Positions 1 to 5,852 of a stretch of 5,852 nt of DNA are shown one piece after another (positions within the stretch are counted from its first letter, which is position 1; each line of letters begins with the position of its first letter). The DNA lies in assembly GCA_013695405.1 (NCBI GenBank), contig JACDAO010000293.1, forward strand, positions 1 through 5,852, written 5' to 3'. Origin of the DNA: Acidobacteriota bacterium (GTDB lineage: Bacteria; Acidobacteriota; Vicinamibacteria; Vicinamibacterales; Vicinamibacteraceae). The notes beneath the pieces are model-generated. The model was not told where the DNA came from and searched no databases. It worked only from the letters and a program-made list of their open reading frames with translations. Made by a program: the position numbers and the translations under genes.

Positions 1-2
1 CT

Positions 3-1865
3 GGCGACAGCATCAACTTCTCGGACGGCGAGCTGTTCGACGCGGGAGCATCCTGGGGTCTGCCGATCGGCAAGGGATCGGTCACCCTGGCGGCCGAGTA
101 CCGGCACAGGAACCGCACCAACCGGGCCTCGTTCGACCCGAGGGACCAGGTGGTGGCCGGCGACGCCGGCAACAACCCGGTGTCGCAGCCGAATCACCGC
201 TGGGGGGATCCCGATACGCGCGATTTCATGAGCATCGTGAACGCCAACGTGCCACTCAACGCGGCGCAGACCCGCTTCGGGTACGCGTTTGGCGGCTTCA
301 GCCGGCGCGAGGCCAACAGCGCCGGGTTCTACCGTCGCGGCCTGGATGCGCGGAACTGGCCACAGATCTACCCGCTCGGTTTCCTCCCGGAGATTCAGCC
401 GACGGTCCTCGATGCGTCGGCGGCGGTGGGCGTCCGCGGCGGCTCGAAGGGCTGGTCGTGGGACGTCAGCGGCGGCTACGGCCACAACAGCTTCGAGTTC
501 ACCATCGGCAACACGCTGAACGTCTCGCTCGGGCCGGCAGTGCCTCCCAACAAGAGCGTGTTCGACGCGGGCACACTGGCGCTCGGGCAGCTTGTCGGCA
601 ACGCGGACATCAGCCGGCGCTTCACCGTCGCGGCGCTCAGCGGGCCGCTCAACCTGGCGTTCGGGACGGAAGTTCGCCGGGAACAGTACCAAATCAGCGC
701 CGGTGAGCCGGATTCGTACCGCGGCGGCGGTTCGCCGAACCGTACCGGCGGCATCGCCGCCATTGGGGCCCAGGTGTTCCCGGGGTTCCGTCCGTCCAAT
801 GAGGTCGACGCGTCCCGCAACAGCGTCGCCGGCTACGTCGACGTCGAGGGCGATGTGCTCGAGTGGCTGCGCCTCGGTCTGGCCGCGCGCACCGAGCACT
901 ACTCCGATTTCGGCAACACCGTCAATGGCAAGGTCACCGTCCGTGTGCAGCCCGACAGGCGGTTCGTCGTGCGCGGGTCATTGAGCAGCGGCTTCCGGGC
1001 GCCTTCGCTCGGACAATCGTTCTTTTCATCGACGGCGACCAATTTCATCAATGTCCCCGGGCAGGGGCTGGTCCCGTTTGAATCGCTGACGCTGCCGGTG
1101 CGCTCGCCGGCTGCACAGGTGCTCGGCGCGCAGCCGCTGACGCCCGAGAATTCGACCCATGCAAGCGCCGGCATCGTGCTGACACCCTTGCCCAACTTCG
1201 ACGTGACCGTCGACTACTACCACATTGCCATCGACGACCGGGTGGTGCTGTCCGGCAATTTCACGGGTCCGCGCATCACGAACCTGCTGGCGCCCTTTGG
1301 AGCGAACAGTGGGCGCTTTTTCACCAATGCGATCAACACCCGCACCAATGGCGTCGACGTCACCGCGAACTACCGGGTCGCGCTGGCAGGCGCGGGGAAT
1401 CTGCGGCTGAACGCCTCGTACAACAACACCCGGACGAACATCGTGGGCGAGGTGGCCACGCCCGACGCCCTGGCGGGGTTCGAGCAGACGCTGTTCGATC
1501 GCATCGAGCGCCGCCGGATAGAGTGCGGTCAGCCGCAGGACAGCCTGCGTGCCGGCGCGGACTGGACGCGCAGCCGCTGGGGCGCGAACACCAACGTCGC
1601 ACGCTACGGCGAGTTCTGCAGCTTCACCCTCAGTCCGTCCGACGATCAGACGTACTCCGCCAAGTGGTTGACGGACGTGGAGGTCTCGTACCGCGTGTCT
1701 CAGCAGTTGACCGTGGCAGTCGGCGGGCAGGACATCTTCAACGTGTTTCCCGATCGCAACATCACCGTCAACTCCTTCAACGGGATCCAGACGTTTCCCA
1801 GCCAGTCGCCGTTCGGCATGAACGGCCGCAGTCTGTACGCCCGTCTTCTGATCGCCTTGCAGTGA
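3..1865 (+). CDS. TonB-dependent outer-membrane receptor (iron-complex type), 5' end outside the window
   Basis: The frame is open from base 3 to the TGA at 1863-1865, giving 620 residues. The GTG at 150 is internal, because the same frame upstream already reads as barrel (FDAGASWGLPIG, LAAEYRHRNRTNRASFD). The signal peptide, TonB box and plug lie off the left edge, so what remains is nearly the whole 22-strand beta-barrel. Residues are counted from base 3. Recognisable family segments are GGFSRREANSAGFYRRG (from about 97), GFRAPSLGQSFFSS (from about 330), LTPENSTHASAGIVLTPLP, DYYHIAIDDRVVLSGNFTG, and the end segment DIFNVFPDRN ... SPFGMNGRSLYARL. These fit the classical siderophore/iron-complex TBDR family, which imports ligands across the outer membrane using TonB-ExbBD energy. 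The ligand cannot be read from the sequence. It has only two cysteines (508 and 539), possibly an extracellular disulfide. It ends in Leu-Gln rather than the usual terminal Phe/Trp/Tyr. The family call is firm; the substrate is unknown. Confidence 0.93.
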   Translation, partial: GDSINFSDGELFDAGASWGLPIGKGSVTLAAEYRHRNRTNRASFDPRDQVVAGDAGNNPVSQPNHRWGDPDTRDFMSIVNANVPLNAAQTRFGYAFGGFSRREANSAGFYRRGLDARNWPQIYPLGFLPEIQPTVLDASAAVGVRGGSKGWSWDVSGGYGHNSFEFTIGNTLNVSLGPAVPPNKSVFDAGTLALGQLVGNADISRRFTVAALSGPLNLAFGTEVRREQYQISAGEPDSYRGGGSPNRTGGIAAIGAQVFPGFRPSNEVDASRNSVAGYVDVEGDVLEWLRLGLAARTEHYSDFGNTVNGKVTVRVQPDRRFVVRGSLSSGFRAPSLGQSFFSSTATNFINVPGQGLVPFESLTLPVRSPAAQVLGAQPLTPENSTHASAGIVLTPLPNFDVTVDYYHIAIDDRVVLSGNFTGPRITNLLAPFGANSGRFFTNAINTRTNGVDVTANYRVALAGAGNLRLNASYNNTRTNIVGEVATPDALAGFEQTLFDRIERRRIECGQPQDSLRAGADWTRSRWGANTNVARYGEFCSFTLSPSDDQTYSAKWLTDVEVSYRVSQQLTVAVGGQDIFNVFPDRNITVNSFNGIQTFPSQSPFGMNGRSLYARLLIALQ

Positions 1866-1906
1866 GGGCTGCGCAGGCAGCGGCCTGACGGCGCTTCGAG
1901 AGCCAT

Positions 1907-1936
1907 GACCCTGGCCGGCTCTTTCCCGGCCAGGTC
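1907..1936 (+). terminator. GC-rich hairpin 42 bases after the first receptor gene
   Basis: CCTGGCCGG (1910-1918) pairs perfectly with CCGGCCAGG (1926-1934) around a 7-base loop. An alternative pairing extends the stem to 11 bp with one bulged C. No real T-run follows on the plus strand (AGCTTTCTCG), so this is at best a non-canonical intrinsic terminator for the receptor gene. It shares the 13-mer TTTCCCGGCCAGG with the hairpin at 5645-5686, so a small repeat family is an alternative. The hairpin itself is plain to see; its role is inferred. Confidence 0.5.
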
Positions 1937-2257
1937 AGCTTTCTCGTCCATTTCCGGCGCGTATGGCCATCTGCGGGCCGAACCGCCAATTACAGCGCCT
2001 CGTGCAACGGTCCTTTTTCCCCTCCTGTGACGTAGGGCACCAAATCGACGCCGTCGAGCGTCAATCCCTGCTCCTCCTTGATGCCGGCGGCGGCCAGCGC
2101 CGTAGCGTGCAATCCATCTGAACGACTGGGTGGCCGTACACGTGGCCGGCAGGCACGGTCGCGCAGTTTCTGGACCACCGCGCCGACCCGCGTTGAACGC
2201 GTCGGTCAGGTATTCCAGCTCGTCCACAGGCTCGGTGCCGCGCAGCATCGGGGTTGG
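1937..2257 (-). pseudogene. Decayed remnant of a sulfatase (formylglycine-dependent family) gene
   Basis: Read on the minus strand, fragments typical of family S1 sulfatases appear in the right order but in shifting frames. They are: PTPMLRGTEPVDELEYLTDAF (2195-2257); VGAVVQKLRDRA (2152-2187); VPAGHVYGHPVVQMD (2112-2156); LHATALAAAGIKEEQ then LDGVDLVPYVTG and PLHEAL (1993-2112); WRFGPQMAIRAG (1953-1988); and KWTRKL (1936-1953). Joined up, these recall family stretches such as 'PAG.VY.HPV.Q.DLHATALAAAGI', 'LDGVDLLPYLTG' and 'HEALYWRFGPQMAIRAGKWKL'. One-base slips occur at about 2112, 1989 and 1953. Two larger pieces seem deleted, after YLTDAF and after KLRD, where intact enzymes carry the segments with metal and sulfate ligands. 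The N-terminal Cys/Ser-X-Pro-X-Arg catalytic site is also missing. About 320 bases survive of an expected 1.4-1.6 kb. It cannot encode an active enzyme. The sulfatase assignment is from motif memory, not from a search. Confidence 0.75.
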
Positions 2258-2272
2258 CCGCGCAACTTGGAT

Positions 2273-2301
2273 TTGACAGTCGAGTCGAGTTTGGCTAGCG
2301 T
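2273..2301 (+). promoter_or_regulatory. Sigma70-like promoter of the Oar-like receptor gene
   Basis: A perfect -35 box TTGACA (2273-2278) is followed by an optimal 17-base spacer and a partial -10 box TAGCGT (2296-2301, matching T, A and the final T of TATAAT). Transcription would be expected to begin at about 2308-2309, and the purine there is the G of an in-frame GTG codon. It lies just outside the sulfatase remnant and has the orientation needed for the downstream gene. I see no operator palindrome or Fur-like site around it. Confidence 0.6.
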
Positions 2302-2308
2302 CGCCCTC

Positions 2309-5300
2309 GTGAACGACATGAACATTTTGCGGCGGTGGTCCGGCGCCAGCCTGCTGGCCGCGGTTCTCATCCTCTCAGGCGTGGGCGTGGCATCGGCCCA
2401 GACGGCACAAGTGGCCGGGACGATCACCGACGCGTCAGGCGGAGCGGTCCCAGGCGCCAGCGTCACTGTCACGAACGTCGCGACCAACGACGCGCGGCTC
2501 ACCACATCGAACGAGCAGGGGCGCTACAGCGTTCCGTTCCTCCCGTCGGGGGGTTACACCATCAAGTGCGAACTCCAGGGCTTTCAGACCACGCTGCGTG
2601 AGGGCATCGTCCTCGAGACGGATCAGGAGGTCCGCGTGGACTTTGCGCTGCAGACCGGCGCGTTCACCGAGCAGGTGCTCATCGTCGGCACTCCCGTCCT
2701 CGCCTCCGACACGTCGTCGATCGGGCAGGTTGTGACGGGTAAGACGATCAGCGATCTTCCGCTCAACGGGCGCAATTTCCTGCAGCTCGCCCGACTTGCG
2801 TCTGGCGTGCTCGAGTCGGCCGGTGGGGATCGCGCGGCCGAAGGCGGTGCGTTTGTCGCCAACGGCGCACGGTCCGTGCTCAACAGCTTCATGCTCGATG
2901 GGGTGGACAACAACGCTCGCATCGTGGATCAGCAGAACAGCTCCAACGTCGTCTCGCAGCCGTCGGTCGATGCGCTCGCCGAATTCAGCATCCAGACGAA
3001 CAACTTCTCCGCAGAGTACGGGCAGGCAGCCGGCGCGGTCGTCAATGCGACGATCAAGTCGGGAACCAACAGCTTCCGCGGGACCGTGTTCGAGTTCGTG
3101 CGCGACGACGTATTCGACGCACGGGACCCGTTCGCACCGCCGGGAGAGAGAAAGGACCTGCGCAGGCATCAGCTCGGCGGGACGGTGGGCGGTCCCCTCT
3201 GGCGCGACCGGATGTTCTTCTTCGCGAGCCTGGAGACAACCAACGAACGCCGTGGCGAAAACTACCGGCTCAGAATACCGACCGCCGCCGAGCGGGCTGG
3301 GGATTTCAGCGAGTTCAGGAACGCCCGCGGAGCTGTCATTCCGATCTTCGATCCGGCAACTACCGTGACCGGTCCCGGAGCGTCCGCGTCCGTTCGTCAA
3401 CCCTTCCCCGGCAACCGCATCTCCGCAGGCCAGATCCATCCGACCGCGCGGCGTCTGCTGGATTTGCTGCCGCTGCCGAACGTCGACGATCCGACGTCCA
3501 ATTACGCGATCACCAAGGCCGCCAAGCGTCTCCGCCATCAGATTGACACGCGGGTCGATCAGAGTTTTTCGACGAACAGCAAGCTGTTCGTACGCTACAG
3601 CCTGACCAACCGCGACGACGAAGTGCCCGGGCCGTTCGATCCACCCCTCATCGGGTCGACCATCTTCCAGCAGGCATTCAAGGACCAGGCGTCCCACAAC
3701 CTGGCCATAGGCCAGACGCAGGTCTTCCGCGGCAATCATGTCAACGAGTTGCGCGTCGGCTTCAACCGCATCACGGACAATCTGCTCCCGTTTGTCACCG
3801 ACAGCTTTCCTGACGAGTTCGGCTTCGCCGGGATTCCGCGCGTCGAGGGCGTCACGGGGATGCCGCGCATCGCCATTGGCGGCTTCGCAAACCTCGGCGA
3901 GGCGACATTCCTGCCGAACGGCAAGATCTCGGAGGTGTTCCAGGCGGGCGACACGCTGTCCTTCCTGCGAGGCCGGCATGCGTTCAAGGCGGGCGTCAAC
4001 TACCGCTTCATCAGGAGCTACTTCAACATCTCGGACACTGCGCGGGGCAGCTTCACGTTCAGCGGAGGCTTCACCCAGAACCCGCAGGCGCGGCCCGGCA
4101 CCGGGTCCGGGCTGGCTGACTTCCTGCTGGGAATTCCGGCGACGGCTTCGCTCAGCACCTCGCTTTCGGGCGACATCCGCTACCACTACGTGGCGGGGTT
4201 CCTCCAGGACGATTGGCGCGTGAACGATCGGCTGACGCTGAACATGGGCGCCCGCTACGAGGTGTTCACGCAGCCGTACGAGCGCAACAGCAACCAGGCG
4301 AACCTGCTCCTCGACCAGTATCGGCTCATCTACGCAGGGAACCGCATTCCCGACGTCATCCCCGCACAGTTCGCCACGACGGTGCCAGACGGCGTCTCGG
4401 AGACATCCCTGATGCGGCTCGACACCAACAACGTCGCTCCGCGCCTGGGCTTCGCCTACACGGTGACGCCACACACCGTCGTACGCGGCGGAGCCGGGGT
4501 CTTCTACGGCGACCATCCCACCATCGGGGCCTCCGGGCGGCTCCCGGCGAACCCGCCGTTTCGTGTGAACGTGGCCTACGCCACGGACCTGGTCACGCCT
4601 CTGGTCACGCTGGACACGGGCTTCCCCGCTGCCGCGCTCGAGCCGAGGTTCAGCCCATTCCTGTCGCTCAACGCGTGGGATCCCGACGCGCCCCAGACCG
4701 AGGCCTATCATTGGAATGTGAATGTCCAGCAGGAGCTTTCGTGGCTGCTGGTGGAGGTGGGCTATACGGGATCACGTGGGGAAAAGCTGTCGGTGTCCTA
4801 CGATCCGAATGCTCCGCTGCCAGGACCGGGCGCGGTGGGACCACGGCGGCCGAATCCAAGCTTTGGCAATGTCTCCGGCATCAAGTACGACGGCGAGTCG
4901 AGATATCACGCGGGACACATGCGCGTCGAGCGCCGGTTCAAGGACGGGCTCTCCGTCATCGGCCACTACACGCACGGCAAGTCGATCGATGTCGGCGGCA
5001 CGAACTTCATCGCCAACGATCTCGTGTACCGGGATCCGCGCAACACAGCGCTCGAGCGCGGGCTGTCGTCATTCGACGTCAGGCACAACATGGTGCTCAG
5101 TTACATCTGGGACCTCCCAATCGGTGCCGGTCGCCGCATCGATCTGAACAACGGATGGCTCAACGCCACCATAGGCGGCTGGCAGTTCAACGGCATCACC
5201 ACGGCCAGAACGGGCGTCCCGTTCACGCCGAGACTCAGCTTCAACCCGGCCAACACCGGCCACCCCCGTCCCGATCGCATCGCGGACGGGAACCTCCCGC

Positions 5301-5620
5301 GCGACGAGCGATCGGCCAGCCTCTGGTATGACCCTTCCGCGTTTGCAGCGCCCATCCCCTTCACGTTCGGCAACGCGGGTCGAAGCATCCTGGTCGGGCC
5401 GGGTGTGTTCAACACGGACTTCGGCCTTTTCAAGCGCTTCGTGGCGGGCGCTCCGGAACGCCGGCGCGAGATTCAGATCCGGCTCGAAGCCTTCAACGTC
5501 TTCAACCAGCCGCACTACGCGAACCCCGCAGCGACCATCGATCTGCCGGATGCGGGTCGAATCACGGCTATCACGGGCACGATGCGCGAGATGCAGGTTG
5601 GCGTGAAGTTCCTTTTCTGA
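2309..5620 (+). CDS. Oar-like TonB-dependent receptor with carboxypeptidase-regulatory-like domain
   Basis: Complete gene of 1103 residues, a normal length for this family. The signal peptide covers residues 1-30: Arg-Arg at 8-9, a hydrophobic core LLAAVLILSGVGV, and cleavage after ASA before Gln31. A carboxypeptidase-regulatory-like beta-sandwich follows at about 34-115 (VAGTITDASGGAVPGASVTV, GRYSVPFLPSGGYTI). The plug spans about 128-255 (LPLNGRNF at 150-157, FMLDGVDNN at 194-202, EYGQAAGAVVN). The rest is barrel, including FLQDDWRVNDRLTLNMGARY from 631, FDVRHNM from 922, FNVFNQPHY at 1062-1070 and a terminal VGVKFLF with the usual C-terminal Phe. The family imports, or in Myxococcus Oar exports/assembles, large ligands at the outer membrane; the substrate here is unknown. 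The frame stays open upstream to 2078, but those codons are antisense to the sulfatase remnant and would bury the signal peptide. The start is chosen as GTG 2309, at the predicted transcription start; ATG 2318 is the alternative (1100 residues). Neither has a Shine-Dalgarno sequence. Confidence 0.95.
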   Translation: MNDMNILRRWSGASLLAAVLILSGVGVASAQTAQVAGTITDASGGAVPGASVTVTNVATNDARLTTSNEQGRYSVPFLPSGGYTIKCELQGFQTTLREGIVLETDQEVRVDFALQTGAFTEQVLIVGTPVLASDTSSIGQVVTGKTISDLPLNGRNFLQLARLASGVLESAGGDRAAEGGAFVANGARSVLNSFMLDGVDNNARIVDQQNSSNVVSQPSVDALAEFSIQTNNFSAEYGQAAGAVVNATIKSGTNSFRGTVFEFVRDDVFDARDPFAPPGERKDLRRHQLGGTVGGPLWRDRMFFFASLETTNERRGENYRLRIPTAAERAGDFSEFRNARGAVIPIFDPATTVTGPGASASVRQPFPGNRISAGQIHPTARRLLDLLPLPNVDDPTSNYAITKAAKRLRHQIDTRVDQSFSTNSKLFVRYSLTNRDDEVPGPFDPPLIGSTIFQQAFKDQASHNLAIGQTQVFRGNHVNELRVGFNRITDNLLPFVTDSFPDEFGFAGIPRVEGVTGMPRIAIGGFANLGEATFLPNGKISEVFQAGDTLSFLRGRHAFKAGVNYRFIRSYFNISDTARGSFTFSGGFTQNPQARPGTGSGLADFLLGIPATASLSTSLSGDIRYHYVAGFLQDDWRVNDRLTLNMGARYEVFTQPYERNSNQANLLLDQYRLIYAGNRIPDVIPAQFATTVPDGVSETSLMRLDTNNVAPRLGFAYTVTPHTVVRGGAGVFYGDHPTIGASGRLPANPPFRVNVAYATDLVTPLVTLDTGFPAAALEPRFSPFLSLNAWDPDAPQTEAYHWNVNVQQELSWLLVEVGYTGSRGEKLSVSYDPNAPLPGPGAVGPRRPNPSFGNVSGIKYDGESRYHAGHMRVERRFKDGLSVIGHYTHGKSIDVGGTNFIANDLVYRDPRNTALERGLSSFDVRHNMVLSYIWDLPIGAGRRIDLNNGWLNATIGGWQFNGITTARTGVPFTPRLSFNPANTGHPRPDRIADGNLPRDERSASLWYDPSAFAAPIPFTFGNAGRSILVGPGVFNTDFGLFKRFVAGAPERRREIQIRLEAFNVFNQPHYANPAATIDLPDAGRITAITGTMREMQVGVKFLF

Positions 5621-5644
5621 TCGACTGGGACCAGCTGCTGGCAT

Positions 5645-5686
5645 GTCCCTGGCGTGACGTCTGCCGGAAGTTTCCCGGCCAGGGAC
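5645..5686. terminator. Hairpin between convergent receptor genes
   Basis: GTCCCTGGC (5645-5653) is perfectly complementary to GCCAGGGAC (5678-5686). The 24-base interior can form a small inner stem (CGG 5665-5667 with CCG 5675-5677). It starts 25 bases after the stop of the plus-strand receptor and ends 2 bases beyond the stop of the minus-strand one, so it is well placed to end or protect both transcripts. There is no T-run on either side, so intrinsic termination of the textbook kind is not shown. The core TTTCCCGGCCAGG (5671-5683) is identical to 1922-1934. Confidence 0.5.
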
Positions 5687-5688
5687 GG

Positions 5689-5852
5689 TCAGAAGACCGC
5701 CCGCAACCCCAGCTGAATCGTGCGTCCCCCGGATGCCTCCGAGACGACCCCGAAGTTGGGGGCACCCAAGGTGTGTCCAGGCAACCCGAAGTTCGGGTGG
5801 TTGAAGGCGTTGAACAGCTCCACGCGAACCTGCAGGGAGCGCGCGGCACCGA
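5689..5852 (-). CDS. C-terminus of a second Oar-like TonB-dependent receptor, 5' part outside the window
   Basis: On the minus strand the frame ending at the TGA in 5689-5691 is open to the window edge (last full codon 5848-5850), giving 53 residues. It reads GAARSLQVRVELFNAFNHPNFG, continues through LGAPNFG, and ends GRTIQLGLRAVF. The FNxFNHPNFG segment and an 'IQLGLR.VF' last strand with terminal Phe are hallmarks of the barrel end of Oar-like receptors. The neighbouring gene has the matching FNVFNQPHY ... MQVGVKFLF. No start codon lies in the window, so a start-to-stop ORF search in this frame does not report it. A longer frame on the same strand (5571-5849) is a shadow. The gene converges on the complete receptor with a 68-base gap. 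Its function is presumably TonB-dependent transport of an unknown ligand. Confidence 0.88.
   Translation of the reverse strand, partial: GAARSLQVRVELFNAFNHPNFGLPGHTLGAPNFGVVSEASGGRTIQLGLRAVF

Noticed and set aside
150..1865. GTG 150 as the start of the first receptor
   Set aside because: The same frame is open to the window edge and already encodes barrel sequence upstream, so this GTG is an internal Val codon of a gene truncated by the window.
1700..2248. Minus-strand open frame of 182 codons over the end of the first receptor and the intergenic region
   Set aside because: Only its first part (LRGTEPVDELEYLTDAF) makes sense, as sulfatase remnant. The rest runs out of frame through the remnant and then antisense to the receptor gene, so it is not a gene as such.
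2078..2308. In-frame N-terminal extension of the Oar-like receptor from ATG 2078
   Set aside because: These 77 codons are antisense to the sulfatase remnant and overlap the promoter. They would bury a clear signal peptide that begins at 2309/2318.
2435..4711. Very long minus-strand open frame (758 codons) opposite the Oar-like receptor
   Set aside because: It is a GC-driven shadow of the well-supported plus-strand gene. Its product is rich in Arg, Glu and Val with no recognisable domain, signal peptide or motif order.
5571..5849. Minus-strand 92-codon open frame at the right edge
   Set aside because: It is a neighbouring frame of the true receptor C-terminus (stop at 5689) and runs on antisense to the end of the Oar-like gene. 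It has no recognisable features.
1..5852. CRISPR arrays, tRNA/rRNA genes, insertion-sequence ends, riboswitches
   Set aside because: I saw no regularly spaced repeats, no tRNA-like cloverleaf, no transposase fragments or terminal inverted repeats, and no riboswitch-like leader. The gaps between genes are too short or already explained.

Overview
The window is GC-rich (roughly two thirds by eye) and holds three outer-membrane TonB-dependent receptor (TBDR) genes, two of them cut by the window edges. It also holds one short intergenic region containing the wreck of a sulfatase gene. The large Oar-like receptor, with a carboxypeptidase-regulatory-like N-terminal domain, and the start of a second one suggest a Gram-negative bacterium of the Acidobacteriota type, perhaps a high-GC lineage such as Vicinamibacteria. 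That assignment is inferred from gene style only; no rRNA or tRNA is present.

Layout: (1) 3-1865, plus strand, the last 620 codons of a classical siderophore/iron-complex-type TBDR. (2) 1866-2308, a 443-base intergenic region. It contains a strong GC-rich hairpin (1907-1936), a decayed minus-strand sulfatase remnant readable in pieces across several frames (about 1937-2257), and a good sigma70-like promoter (2273-2301). (3) 2309-5620, plus strand, a complete Oar-like TBDR of 1103 residues with signal peptide, regulatory-like domain, plug and barrel. Its likely start is a GTG sitting where the promoter would start transcription, so the mRNA may be leaderless. (4) 5645-5686, a hairpin between convergent genes that shares a 13-base core with the first hairpin. 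(5) 5689-5852, minus strand, the last 53 codons of another Oar-like TBDR, which lacks a start codon in the window and is easy to miss.

The genes do not form an obvious operon. The first receptor and the Oar-like receptor belong to different TBDR families and have separate transcription signals, and the third gene converges on the second. The common theme is TonB-driven uptake of large nutrients across the outer membrane. The sulfatase remnant hints that the locus once also included a sulfated-substrate hydrolase. I see no clearly novel system. The points most worth a second look are the sulfatase remnant, the leaderless-type start, and the shared hairpin core after receptor genes.
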